A stretch of 40,154 nt of DNA from JBHIET01 sp046760785. Its GTDB lineage: Bacteria > Chloroflexota > Anaerolineae > B4-G1. The stretch lies in assembly GCA_046760785.1 (NCBI GenBank), contig JBHIET010000025.1, positions 1 to 40,154 of the forward strand. Reading direction: 5' to 3'. A program made the position numbers and the translations under genes. This document shows, piece after piece, positions 24,680 through 32,381 of this stretch (position 1 is the stretch's first letter; every line of letters begins with the position of its first letter). Below the pieces are notes generated by a model. That model was not told the origin of the DNA, searched no databases, and saw only the letters and a list, made by a program, of their open reading frames with translations.

Positions 24680-27316
24680 ATGCTACCCTTCATCTGGCGC
24701 TCTCTGCGCGGGCGCGGCGTGCGCAGCCTGCTGTTGCTCCTTGGCGTGCTGGTCGTGAGTGGGGCCTTCGGCCTGCTGACCTCCGCCGCCGAGACCGTCC
24801 AGATCACAGTGGATCAGGACCTGGCAGCCTACTGGCGCACCAGTTACGACATCTTGGTGCGCCCCCAGGGATACCGCTCGGCTATCGAGAAGAAATACGG
24901 CCTGGTGCAGGCCAACCACCTCAGCGGCATCCGTGGCGGTATCACCTTCAAGCAGTATGAGGCCATCAGAAGCATCCCTGAGGTCGAAGTGGCAGCGCCA
25001 ATAGCCATGCTCTCATACTTCGATCTGAAAATCCGATTTGCACCCTGGCTGAACCTGGAGCGCAAAGAGTTGATCGACGAACCCGGTGTTTACTCTGAAA
25101 GAATTACCGTCACGGAGACGGATAATGTACGCCAATACGGGACGGTCTGGCAAGAATACTATTATGTCGGTGCACAAGAGGCTGAGCGCTCCGTGGAGGA
25201 ATTGCAGCGTCTCTATGCCCAAGGCTTGAACGTATGGGCACTGGATGGAGATTATCCCTCCGCATTAGGCTCCACCTACAGATTCCCAGTTTTGATGGCG
25301 GCCATTGATCCTGAACAAGAGAGCAAACTGGTGGGGTTGGATTCGACTATCGTACAAGGAACCTATTTTACCAGTGCTGACACGGTTCAGAAAACCCGCA
25401 GCACTTTTGTCGGGATGGATGAGAGTATTTACAGCTACATCTTCCCTATCATCCTTAACGCTCATACCTATGTTCAAGCGGAAATCCAGAGGGACGTATG
25501 GCGCATCGAATTGCCAGCCGAAAGCGAAACCCTTGAAGATATACTGAGACGAGGAGGAGCTGACTACCTGGCTACACTGCCATCCCACTCACAGAGCAGC
25601 TTCACCATTTCCAACAAGGAGGTGTTTCGTTGGTTGCCATTGAGTTGGGATAGGCTTTCCTTTCAATCATTGAGGACCGATGAGTGGCTGGGTTTCGCAT
25701 ACTTTACCAGCCCACCTTCAGGAATTCAGTACGTGGAAAAGGATGTTCCCTGGGCTCCATCGAGATTGGTTCTCGAGGCGGTGCCATTAGGAAAGGCCAG
25801 CTGCCAAGGGTCGAATACCAGTTGCACGCCTCAAGTTTGCTTCAGAACCGTCACCAGACAGGAGATAAGGGATTCGCCAGCCCAGATTGGCGGGGAGCTT
25901 ATAGGTGTTTTCGACATCGAGAAGTTATTCCCCTTGTCCAACGAGCTTGTCTATGTACCCGTGGAGACCTACTATCCTCCCTTGGTCACATTGCGCTACG
26001 ATGAGAACGGCAACTTGGTAGACCCGCCAGTGGTCATCCACCCTACGTTCCACCCCGAAAGCTATATCCAGCGCCCTCCTTTGGTTCTAACCACGCTTGA
26101 GGCAGCCAGGCTGTTCAACCCGGTGGACCCGATCAGCGCGGTGCGGGTGCGGGTAGGGGGCATTGACCGCTACAGTCCGGAGGCCCAGGCGCGGATCGAG
26201 GCCATCGCCGCTGAGATCGTGGCCCGCACCGGCTTACAGGTAGATGTGGTGGTCGGCTCTTCCCCTCGCCCCGTGCTGGTGCACATCCCCGGCTATGAGG
26301 ACGCGCCCCCGCTGGGCTACGTGGAGGAGCAGTGGATTCAGAAGGGGGTCAACCTGACCATCGGCCGCCAGGTCAAGCGGGGCAACCTGTTGCTGTTCGG
26401 CGTGATGCTGGTCGCCTGCAGCCTCTACATCCTGAACACGGCGCTGATGAGCGTGCTGGGACGGCGGCGCGAGGTGGCGCTGCAGAAGGCGCTGGGCTGG
26501 CGCTCGTCCACCGTGTTCCGCTCGCTGCTGGTCGAGGCAGCGCTGGTAGGGCTGGTTGCTGGCGTGCTGGGGCTCCTGCTGGCGGTGGGAGTGGCGGCCC
26601 TCCTGGGATTGCATCTGCCGTTGGCCAACGCGGCGCTGATCCTGCCGGTGGGGCTGGAGCTGTGCCTGGTGGGGACGGTGGTGCCGGCCCTGTTGGCGGC
26701 GCGCACCCCGCCAGCTACGATGTTGCAACGCGGCGATGTGACAGGCGGGGCGTTGCCGTCTGGGCGGCCGGGTCTGGGTACCTACGTCCTGCGGGGGCTG
26801 TGGCGTCGCCGGGGGCGGCTGTGGTTGGCGCTGGCGGCGATGGCAGTGGCCGGTGGGCTGGTGACGCTCTTCGGCGTGGCAACGCTGGGGACGCGGGGCT
26901 ACCTGAGCGGGACGCTGCTGGGGGAGGTTCTGTTGCTGCACATCGAGGGCTATCACTACGGGATGGCAGCGGTCGCGTTGGGAGTGGCGGCGTTGGCGGT
27001 CGCCGATGCGTTGATCGATGAGGTGCTGACCCGGCGGCGGGAGATCGGGGTGCTGAAGGCGGTGGGCTGGCGGGACCGGCAGGTGGCTGGCCTCTTCGTG
27101 CGCGAGGGATTGCTGTTGGGACTGGCTGGCGGGGTGTTGGGCTGGCCAGTCGGGTTGGCGGCTTACGGGCTGCTATACCGGGGGCTGCCCGCGAAGGTGT
27201 GGTGGGTTGCGCTGCCCGCGCTGGGCGTGCCGGTACTGGTGGGGGCAGTGGCAGCATGGTATCCCGCTCGTCAGGCTGCCCATGTGCCCCCGGCGGAGGC
27301 GGTGCGATATGAGTGA
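24680..27316 (+). CDS. MacB/FtsX-type ABC permease, paralogue without peptidase
   Basis: 878 residues from the ATG at 24680 (GGGAG upstream). Like its paralogue at 19697-23986 it has a membrane helix (about 14-36), a large extracytoplasmic domain (about 40-565) and two FtsX-type helix sets, each with the LGWR/VGWR coupling motif (KALGWRSSTV, KAVGWRDRQV), ending with the ABC-permease tail PPAEAVRYE. The two proteins share long near-identical stretches: DILVRP near the N-terminus, ANHLSGI, IPEVEVAAPIAML and VGSSPxPVLVHIPGY. This copy has neither Pro-rich linker nor M1 domain. It may form a heteromeric complex with the fused paralogue and the single ATPase. Its 3' end overlaps the convergent deacetylase gene by 46 bases. 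Confidence 0.88.
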   Translation: MLPFIWRSLRGRGVRSLLLLLGVLVVSGAFGLLTSAAETVQITVDQDLAAYWRTSYDILVRPQGYRSAIEKKYGLVQANHLSGIRGGITFKQYEAIRSIPEVEVAAPIAMLSYFDLKIRFAPWLNLERKELIDEPGVYSERITVTETDNVRQYGTVWQEYYYVGAQEAERSVEELQRLYAQGLNVWALDGDYPSALGSTYRFPVLMAAIDPEQESKLVGLDSTIVQGTYFTSADTVQKTRSTFVGMDESIYSYIFPIILNAHTYVQAEIQRDVWRIELPAESETLEDILRRGGADYLATLPSHSQSSFTISNKEVFRWLPLSWDRLSFQSLRTDEWLGFAYFTSPPSGIQYVEKDVPWAPSRLVLEAVPLGKASCQGSNTSCTPQVCFRTVTRQEIRDSPAQIGGELIGVFDIEKLFPLSNELVYVPVETYYPPLVTLRYDENGNLVDPPVVIHPTFHPESYIQRPPLVLTTLEAARLFNPVDPISAVRVRVGGIDRYSPEAQARIEAIAAEIVARTGLQVDVVVGSSPRPVLVHIPGYEDAPPLGYVEEQWIQKGVNLTIGRQVKRGNLLLFGVMLVACSLYILNTALMSVLGRRREVALQKALGWRSSTVFRSLLVEAALVGLVAGVLGLLLAVGVAALLGLHLPLANAALILPVGLELCLVGTVVPALLAARTPPATMLQRGDVTGGALPSGRPGLGTYVLRGLWRRRGRLWLALAAMAVAGGLVTLFGVATLGTRGYLSGTLLGEVLLLHIEGYHYGMAAVALGVAALAVADALIDEVLTRRREIGVLKAVGWRDRQVAGLFVREGLLLGLAGGVLGWPVGLAAYGLLYRGLPAKVWWVALPALGVPVLVGAVAAWYPARQAAHVPPAEAVRYE

Positions 27317-28191
27317 GCAAAGCGGTGCTGGCAACCCCTCCCCCAACCCGTATGTTGACCATCCGACGTAACCCCGACGAACAGGTCCCTTTCCCTGCGC
27401 TCACCCTGGCGGAATGGCGGCGTGGCCCGGTGGAATGTCTCCATGGACCGCCAGCGGCGCACCAGCCAGCGCGGTAGCCGCCCCCAGAACGAGCCTGGCC
27501 CCGAAAGTTGGCTGGAGTGACATGCTCCTGCCCGTTGCTTGACCTCGTAGTAGGCGCTGATGTCTATTCGTGTGGTGACCGGCAGTTCGTGTGCGAGCAC
27601 GGCCCGCAGGTTGATGTCCTGGTTCTTGCCCAGCGCCGCCGGGTTCACGCCGAAAAGCGGCATCAACCGCACGGCCCAGCGCAGGGTGGTTCGCGGGAAG
27701 GTGGTGAAGTAGAGTTTCTGCGGGCGTTCGCCGTCCGGCAGCCGCTCGTACGCGGCAACGGTGGCGCGGTGCATGGCGATGTGATCGGGGTGGCCGTAGC
27801 CGCCGAAGGGGTCGAAGGTGAGCACCACCTGGGGCCGCAGGCGACGCATCAGGTCGGCGACTTGGCCGATCAGCGTATCCGGGTCGGCCTGCACGAGGGC
27901 GCGGGGATGCAGGTTGGCTGGGGAGCCAGCCATCCCCGAATCGCGATAGCCGAGCAGGTGCACTTCCGTCAGCCCCAGGATGTCCGCTGCGCAGCGCAGT
28001 TCCTGCTCGCGCTGGCAGGCCAGGTCTCCGCATCCGTCCGGTTCAGGTGTGTCGCTCTCGCCCGCTTCGCCCAGGGTCGCGCAGATGAGGTGCACGGCCA
28101 CGCCTTCGGCGGCGTACTTTGCCAGTGTGCCGCCGGGGCCGAATGATTCGTCGTCTGGATGGGCGAAGACGGCAAGTAATGTTCTGGACAT
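27271..28191 (-). CDS. PIG-L family (LmbE-like) N-acetylglucosamine deacetylase
   Basis: 306 residues from the ATG at 28191 (MSRTLLAVFAHPDDE); the 16 preceding codons lack family character. A zinc-dependent amidase that removes acetyl groups from N-acetylglucosamine or related conjugates (as in mycothiol and GPI synthesis). Zinc-binding AHPDDE at about residues 10-15 and the second motif GYGHPDH near 138 are intact. GEAGESD and RDSGM are also typical. About 30 extra residues after the usual DLFVGV end run into the 3' end of the convergent permease gene. The substrate is not evident. Confidence 0.87.
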   Translation of the reverse strand: MSRTLLAVFAHPDDESFGPGGTLAKYAAEGVAVHLICATLGEAGESDTPEPDGCGDLACQREQELRCAADILGLTEVHLLGYRDSGMAGSPANLHPRALVQADPDTLIGQVADLMRRLRPQVVLTFDPFGGYGHPDHIAMHRATVAAYERLPDGERPQKLYFTTFPRTTLRWAVRLMPLFGVNPAALGKNQDINLRAVLAHELPVTTRIDISAYYEVKQRAGACHSSQLSGPGSFWGRLPRWLVRRWRSMETFHRATPPFRQGERRERDLFVGVTSDGQHTGWGRGCQHRFAHSYRTASAGGTWAA

Positions 28192-28200
28192 AGTTTCAAA

Positions 28201-28237
28201 GCGTGTTGCGTATTCCGTCACGTAGCACGCAACACGC
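28201..28237 (-). terminator. Hairpin between the Cas4-like and deacetylase genes
   Basis: Perfect 11-bp arms GCGTGTTGCGT and ACGCAACACGC around 15 bases. On the minus strand the stem is followed by TTTG. It could end the transcript of the nuclease genes or be a dispersed intergenic repeat. Confidence 0.45.
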
Positions 28238-28247
28238 AATACTGTCT

Positions 28248-28760
28248 CTATGCCAAACGTTGATCACAGTGCCGATAGTAGCCACAGCCTCGGCAGCGTT
28301 GGGGTTCGTCGTGGCTACGGGGTGCGTCTCCTTCTGCCAGGTCGTCCCTCATACAGTCCAGCGTCGCCAGCAACTCGCCTTCCAATTCGGGTGTGTAGTC
28401 CACCTCGAAAGCGCGATCGGCGTACTTGACGATGCCGTAGGGAGGCCGCCTGCGGTAACACTCCTCGACCAGCAGGCAGTATGCTGCCAGTTGCAAGAGA
28501 TGCGAGGGGTGGGGTCGGGTCGGGGCGCGAGAGGATTTGACCTCGACGGGGATGATGTCGGCCCCGTCGGCCACCAGGTAGTCGGGCTTGCCGGTGAGGA
28601 GTAAGTCGCGTGAGAAGAGGGGACGCTCCAGCCGGCCCCACCCGTCTGTATCAGTGTAGACCACGCGGCCCTGTGGCAGCCCGCTGCGAGCTCGCCCACG
28701 CTGCGCCAGCCAGAGCAGCAGCAGGCCCAACGCCAGGAGTATAAAGGACCACTTCGCCAT
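28248..28760 (-). CDS. Membrane-anchored Cas4/Dna2-like nuclease, catalytic part
   Basis: 170 residues. An N-terminal helix (about 4-20) is followed by a PD-(D/E)XK exonuclease core: Asp60 (GKPDYLV), then Glu73-Val-Lys75 (VEVKSS) and Gln90 (QLAAYCLLVEE), numbered from the ATG. Cys156, Cys159 and Cys165 (RCRGCGYYRHC) are three of the four iron-sulfur ligands of Cas4/RecB-type nucleases. The fourth, N-terminal cysteine is missing here but is present in the upstream ORF (VYCARAWWL). No ribosome-binding site precedes this start; the bases upstream are a tetranucleotide repeat. It may be translated only through the upstream ORF. No CRISPR array or other cas gene is present, so a general DNA-processing role is more likely than adaptation. 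Confidence 0.8.
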   Translation of the reverse strand: MAKWSFILLALGLLLLWLAQRGRARSGLPQGRVVYTDTDGWGRLERPLFSRDLLLTGKPDYLVADGADIIPVEVKSSRAPTRPHPSHLLQLAAYCLLVEECYRRRPPYGIVKYADRAFEVDYTPELEGELLATLDCMRDDLAEGDAPRSHDEPQRCRGCGYYRHCDQRLA

Positions 28761-29040
28761 CACTAACCAACCAACTAACTAACCAACTAACTAACCAACC
28801 AACCAACCACACAACCCCGACCACTGCCGCCAGCAGCAGCACGGCGTACGCCAGACGGCTCAACCAGAGCGATCGTTTAACCCCTCGCCCGTGGCGCAGG
28901 TGGGTGGATTCTCCCGCTGCCATCTCCCTTTGGTGGGACGAGGGCAGTTCCCGCACGCTCCCCAGCCACCAGGCGCGGGCGCAGTAGACGTACTGCCCGA
29001 TCTCGCTGGCGCGGATAATTCGCTCACGCCGTTGATTCAC
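28651..29040 (-). CDS. N-terminal partner of the Cas4-like nuclease
   Basis: About 129 residues; the start is either GTG at 29040 or TTG at 29046, both overlapping the translin 3' end. Residues up to about 45 (RASEIGQYVYCARAWWLGSV, then ELAAGESTHLRHG-like sequence) look like the start of a Cas4-type nuclease and carry the missing N-terminal iron-sulfur cysteine. A long membrane segment follows, ending in WLVGWLVSWLVSWLVS encoded by the 11-unit repeat. Beyond the repeat the frame diverges from the nuclease frame, overlapping it for 110 bases with no recognisable sequence. The loss of one repeat unit would join both ORFs into one protein with two membrane helices. Confidence 0.6.
   Translation of the reverse strand: MNQRRERIIRASEIGQYVYCARAWWLGSVRELPSSHQREMAAGESTHLRHGRGVKRSLWLSRLAYAVLLLAAVVGVVWLVGWLVSWLVSWLVSDGEVVLYTPGVGPAAALAGAAWASSQRAATGPRGLH
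28765..28808. repeat. Tetranucleotide repeat (AACC/AACT, 11 units)
   Basis: Eleven consecutive four-base units of AAC followed by C or T. It lies inside the reading frame of the N-terminal Cas4-like ORF, right where the catalytic ORF begins one frame away. The frame offset means that removal of one unit (or gain of two) restores a continuous reading frame. Confidence 0.9.
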
Positions 29041-29668
29041 TCCCAATGCGCTCCTCGAAGTTGCGCAGGGCGCGGATCAGGCGGTCCTGGCGCAGGCTAT
29101 TGGTCAAGTCGCCGCGTGTGCGCTCCAGCACGCTACGCAATTGGTCCACGCGGCGGCGCAACCCGCCGGTGATGGCGTCGGCGAAGTCGAAGGTGACCAA
29201 CACGTCGTAGACTTCATCCATCGCTTCCAGCAGCCGTTCGGCCTCGGTTGTGTTGCCGCGCCGCAGTTCGTCCAGGCAGCGGCGACGCATCTCGCTGGCC
29301 GCTTCGCACAACCCATTCAGATAGGCAGGGTAAGCTACCTCAAGTAGTTCCGGCTCCGGGACAGGAGCACCTCTGGCCAACGCCAGAGTGGCGTGCGCCT
29401 CGACCAGTTCCTTGAGCGCGTCCTGGGTGTACCCGGCGTACAGCAGGTCGGGGTAGGGCACAAGGGATTCCCGGATTTCATCGGCGACCGCGTCGGCTTG
29501 GGCTAACAGTTCGTGGGCTGTATCCCATTCGTCGCGGTGGCTGGCGCGGATGGCGGTTGCGCACAATCGGATCAACTCGCGGGAGCGGCGCAGCGCCTCG
29601 TCGCGGACATCGTTGCGGGCCTCGAAGTCAGCTCGAATGCGTTCAGATATCGTCTCCAGATGGTTCAC
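29024..29668 (-). CDS. Translin family protein
   Basis: 214 residues, all-helical. The pattern ISERIRADFEARNDVRDEALRRSRELIRLC at the N-terminus matches translin, followed by GYTQDALKELVEAHATLAL and the central YLNGLCEAASEMRRRCLDEL, then LLEAMDEVYDVLVTFDFAD and a basic C-terminal helix. Translins form octameric shells that bind and in some cases cut single-stranded RNA or DNA. Homologues are known from archaea and Chloroflexota. Its last bases overlap the N-terminal Cas4-like ORF, so they are co-transcribed; together with the nuclease, DUF3467 and ssb genes this suggests nucleic-acid metabolism. Confidence 0.82.
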   Translation of the reverse strand: MNHLETISERIRADFEARNDVRDEALRRSRELIRLCATAIRASHRDEWDTAHELLAQADAVADEIRESLVPYPDLLYAGYTQDALKELVEAHATLALARGAPVPEPELLEVAYPAYLNGLCEAASEMRRRCLDELRRGNTTEAERLLEAMDEVYDVLVTFDFADAITGGLRRRVDQLRSVLERTRGDLTNSLRQDRLIRALRNFEERIGSESTA

Positions 29669-29688
29669 GTTGCGCTCCAGTGGAAGAA

Positions 29689-30018
29689 TTACGATGTCGG
29701 AGGTTCCGGCGGTTTGACAGCGCCGAAGAACTGCCGAGCCAGCTCGTCGCCGCCGGAGGGCATTTTGATCTCGCCAAACTGTGCCTCATACTTCTCCAGG
29801 TTTTCGCCCAGCGCCCGCAACAGAAGTTTGGCGTGCATTGGGGTGGTGATAATGCGCGCGTAGACCTTGGCCTTGGGGGTGTTGGGCAGCACGCGGGCGA
29901 AGTCAATGATGATCTCGGAAGCCGAATGGGTGATCAGGGCAAAATTGGCGTAGATGGCGTCCAGGTTGGATGGGACTTCGATGTTGACCTGCATCTGGCG
30001 GCGGCGTGGAGTTTTCAT
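29689..30018 (-). CDS. DUF3467 family protein
   Basis: 109 residues with a good ribosome-binding site (GGAGG). The conserved DUF3467 features are visible: YANFALITHSASEIIIDFARVLP, then KVYARIITTPMHAKLLLRALGENL and a Gly-rich acidic tail. The function of the family is unknown; it is small, soluble and widespread in Chloroflexota and several other phyla. It lies 20 bases upstream of the translin gene on the same strand. Confidence 0.85.
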   Translation of the reverse strand: MKTPRRRQMQVNIEVPSNLDAIYANFALITHSASEIIIDFARVLPNTPKAKVYARIITTPMHAKLLLRALGENLEKYEAQFGEIKMPSGGDELARQFFGAVKPPEPPTS

Positions 30019-30147
30019 AAAGGGTACCTCCTCAATGACGACACGGATTCCAGGGCAGTAACGGATCGCCGCGTCCTCGTCTCTATCTTGGCAGTGCTCC
30101 GCCCCATCAGAAGGGAAGGGCTGTCAAAATCGGGACGAACAAAGGTA

Positions 30148-30172
30148 GACCGCCGCTACAGAAGCGGCGGTC
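30148..30172 (-). terminator. Hairpin downstream of ssb
   Basis: Ten perfect base pairs (30148-30157 with 30163-30172), five-base loop, followed on the minus strand by TACCTTTGTT. It lies 74 bases past the ssb stop and before the DUF3467 gene, so it probably ends the ssb transcript. The rest of the 227-base gap shows nothing else. Confidence 0.6.
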
Positions 30173-30245
30173 GAGGCCATCCCGCGTGGCCTGTTTTCTG
30201 CCTCAGGCCATGTGGTGGTGAAATGGTGCACCTATCAGGGGTGGC

Positions 30246-30665
30246 CTAGAAGGGAATTTCTTCCTCTTCCTCGACAGGGGGCTCCTCGGGCACGCTGGGT
30301 ATCTCCGGGGGCGCCTCGCCACGCCTACCCAGGAATTTGACGGTCAGCGCGGTGACCTCATACTGAGCACCGTAGGAACCGTCATTGCGCTGATAGACAC
30401 GCGGGCCACCGGTGGCCGAGTCAGGCCGCAGCCGGCCCTCGACCAGGACCTGTCGTCCCTTTTCGAGGTACTCGTTGCAGACCTCGGCCATGCGCCGCCA
30501 AGCGGTGACGCGGAACCAGACCGTCTCCTCGCCCTGAGTGCCATCGGGGCGATTCCAGCGCCGGTTGGTTGCGACAGAGAAGTTGGTGACGGGTGTTCCA
30601 TCGGGAGTATAGCGCATTTCTGGATCCCGCCCCAGATTACCGACGATGGTAATTTTGTGGTACAT
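30246..30665 (-). CDS. ssb: Single-stranded DNA-binding protein
   Basis: 139 residues. An OB fold at about 1-105 opens with MYHKITIVGNLGRDPEMRYT and includes FSVATNRRW, VWFRVTAWRRMAEV and YLEKGRQVLVEGRL, all standard SSB signatures. A short linker leads to the acidic tail EEEEEIPF, the protein-interaction tip that recruits repair and replication enzymes. A GGAGGG site precedes the ATG. The gene has its own promoter and diverges from the FmdB-like gene. Confidence 0.95.
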   Translation of the reverse strand: MYHKITIVGNLGRDPEMRYTPDGTPVTNFSVATNRRWNRPDGTQGEETVWFRVTAWRRMAEVCNEYLEKGRQVLVEGRLRPDSATGGPRVYQRNDGSYGAQYEVTALTVKFLGRRGEAPPEIPSVPEEPPVEEEEEIPF

Positions 30666-30710
30666 TATGCCCTCCTTTCTTTGTCAATGGCTACCGCTAA
30701 GCACCTTACT

Positions 30711-30739
30711 ATCTTACCCCGAAAATCCTATAAAGTCAA
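30711..30739 (-). promoter_or_regulatory. Promoter of ssb
   Basis: On the minus strand TTGACT (30734-30739), 17 bases, TAAGAT (30711-30716), 46 bases upstream of the ssb start. Confidence 0.6.
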
Positions 30740-30777
30740 AGAGGCCGCTCTCGTTCGTTGGCGCATCGGCGAGTTGC

Positions 30778-30806
30778 TTGCGCGAGCAATCCGTCTGCGG
30801 TATAAT
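30778..30806 (+). promoter_or_regulatory. Promoter of the FmdB-like gene
   Basis: A perfect TATAAT (30801-30806) is preceded after 17 bases by TTGCGC (30778-30783). The FmdB start is 37 bases downstream. It faces away from the ssb promoter. Confidence 0.6.
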
Positions 30807-30843
30807 GTGCTTCTGGCAGAACCGGATAGGAGGCTGGTGAGAT

Positions 30844-31116
30844 ATGCCATTGTACGAATATCAATGCCAGGCTTGTGGTGTGCGATTCGAACGCTGGCAG
30901 CACGTGAACGACGAGCCTGTGAAAGTTTGCCCGGAGTGCGGAGGCGAGGTGCATCGTCTGATTCAACCTGTCGGGGTCATTTTCAAGGGCTCAGGTTTCT
31001 ACGTCACCGATAACCGGGGTAAGTCATCCACTTCGCAGCCGGGTAGCACCAAAAAGAAGTCGAAGAACTCCAAGGAAAGCGAGTTCACTGACGATAGCGG
31101 CGAGAAGAGCGAGTAG
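30844..31116 (+). CDS. FmdB-family zinc ribbon protein
   Basis: 90 residues. The typical start MPLYEYQCQACG with Cys8 and Cys11, then Cys29 and Cys32 (VCPECGG), forms one zinc ribbon, followed by VHRLIQPVGVIFKGSGFYVTD, which is diagnostic of the family. The C-terminal third is a low-complexity Ser/Lys/Glu tail. FmdB was named as a putative regulator of formamidase/amidase genes, but the molecular role is unproved. AGGAGG lies upstream of the ATG. Confidence 0.9.
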   Translation: MPLYEYQCQACGVRFERWQHVNDEPVKVCPECGGEVHRLIQPVGVIFKGSGFYVTDNRGKSSTSQPGSTKKKSKNSKESEFTDDSGEKSE

Positions 31117-31148
31117 CCGATTTTGCATACGAATTTCGTTTACACGGG

Positions 31149-31175
31149 CGGGCGTGACTGCAGCAGCCATGCCCG
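31149..31175. terminator. Hairpin between convergent genes
   Basis: Eight-base arms CGGGCGTG and CATGCCCG (one G-T pair) around an 11-base loop, in the 103-base gap between the FmdB-like gene and the convergent dimeric-barrel gene. It lacks a T-tract, so a terminator role is only suggested by position. Confidence 0.35.
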
Positions 31176-31219
31176 TCGTTGCGTAGAGCTGATGGAGGCC
31201 CTGTGCCTCGCTGGCCCCA

Positions 31220-31519
31220 TCATAGTTGGAATCCCCCGCTAGCACGGATGATCTTCTGGCTGTAGTCGGTCACATGGGTGAGCAGTTTCTCCTTCAACTC
31301 GCGCCATTCATCTGAGGCGAGGGCATGTTGTAGGCCCTCCAGGTCTTCCACAATGCCGCCTGTGAGGATCTGCGGACGCTCACCGTACTGAGTGTACCAG
31401 GCGTCAGTGGGGCGAACCCCAAGTTTCATCAGCCCCGGCCCGAACTCCTTTACGTAGAACTCAAAGTACTCTTCTTCGCGGCCTGGTCGGATGTTCCATG
31501 ACATCAAAATTTTGAACAT
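31220..31519 (-). CDS. Small dimeric alpha/beta-barrel-like protein
   Basis: 99 residues opening with MFKILMSWNIRPGREEEYFEF, a beta strand and helix typical of the dimeric alpha/beta-barrel superfamily (ABM, EthD and Dabb groups). A central ERPQILTGGIVEDLEGLQHAL and a helix DEWRELKEKL follow, then DYSQKIIRAS. Members are often small oxygenases or stress proteins, but no specific active site is recognisable, so this is called by fold only. It is convergent with the FmdB-like gene. Confidence 0.6.
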   Translation of the reverse strand: MFKILMSWNIRPGREEEYFEFYVKEFGPGLMKLGVRPTDAWYTQYGERPQILTGGIVEDLEGLQHALASDEWRELKEKLLTHVTDYSQKIIRASGGFQL

Positions 31520-31573
31520 TCCCGCTCCTCGTTAGCGGTCCTTGTACGTGCGGTAAGAAGCTGGCCGGTACAA

Positions 31574-32380
31574 CTATGGGCATCCCAGTGAAGTCATCCT
31601 CTCCTTGGCCTGGTCCAGCCAAACCGGTGGCGGACCCAGGGTCAGGAAATGGCCGTACGTCTCGCAGGCGCTCTCCGCATCACCGCTCTGAGCATAAGCC
31701 TCTCCCAGCGCGTAATATGCCTCCGGCGAATCCGGCATCTGCTCAATAGCCCGTTGCAGCACCTCAATAGCGCTTACGTAATTTGCCCGGATAATGTAGA
31801 TGTTCCCCATGCCGATGAGTGCCTCGGGCATATTCTCGTTTAGCTCCAGTGCAGTCTCGAACTCAGCGATGGCCTGCTCCAGAAGTTGTGGGTCTGGCGG
31901 GGCCATCGCATTGTCCGCTGGAAGCGCAAGATTGAAATAAACTGCACCGAGTTGGTAGTGAGTATAAGGATCATCGGGGTCCAGCCTCAGGGCGACCTGG
32001 AACGCAGCGATAGCCTTGTCGGGCTTCTGCAATTGGAAGTAGGTGACACCCAGGTTGTGATGCGCGGCGGCATTGTCGGGATCGAGCGCTACCACCGTGC
32101 GAAACTCGTCCTCCGCCTTCAGCAGGCCGCCGGTCCGGTTGTAAGCCTGCCCCAGCAAGAAGTGGGCCTCACTGTCGCCTGGGTCTGCCTCGATTGCGGC
32201 CTGCAGGTCAGTGATGGCTGCGTCGTACTCGCCTGCCTCCAGGTGGGCGCGGCCCGACTCCAGCAGATCGCCCGGACCTGTAGTTTCGCTCCTACGGGTG
32301 ATCATCTGGCGGGCGATCAGGGCCAGCGCGAGTAGTGCAACAACAAGCACTGCGATGATGAGCAGATGGGACTTCCGCAT
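31574..32380 (-). CDS. Membrane-anchored tetratricopeptide repeat protein
   Basis: 268 residues from the ATG at 32380, which stands two bases after the upstream stop and has GGGGG five bases before it. One N-terminal helix (about 4-24) anchors the protein, with the rest outside. About five or six TPR units follow: ESGRAHLEAGEYDAAITDL, then AHFLLGQAYNRTGGLLKAED, AHHNLGVTYFQLQKPDKAI and two more with an insert near residue 165. TPRs mediate protein-protein contact. It is probably co-transcribed with the metallo-beta-lactamase-fold gene upstream. Confidence 0.85.
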   Translation of the reverse strand: MRKSHLLIIAVLVVALLALALIARQMITRRSETTGPGDLLESGRAHLEAGEYDAAITDLQAAIEADPGDSEAHFLLGQAYNRTGGLLKAEDEFRTVVALDPDNAAAHHNLGVTYFQLQKPDKAIAAFQVALRLDPDDPYTHYQLGAVYFNLALPADNAMAPPDPQLLEQAIAEFETALELNENMPEALIGMGNIYIIRANYVSAIEVLQRAIEQMPDSPEAYYALGEAYAQSGDAESACETYGHFLTLGPPPVWLDQAKERMTSLGCP

Positions 32381-32381
32381 C

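Noticed and set aside
28248..29040. CRISPR-Cas adaptation locus, suggested by the Cas4-like nuclease.
   Set aside because: No direct-repeat/spacer array and no cas1, cas2 or effector gene is present. The tetranucleotide repeat is a microsatellite, not an array.
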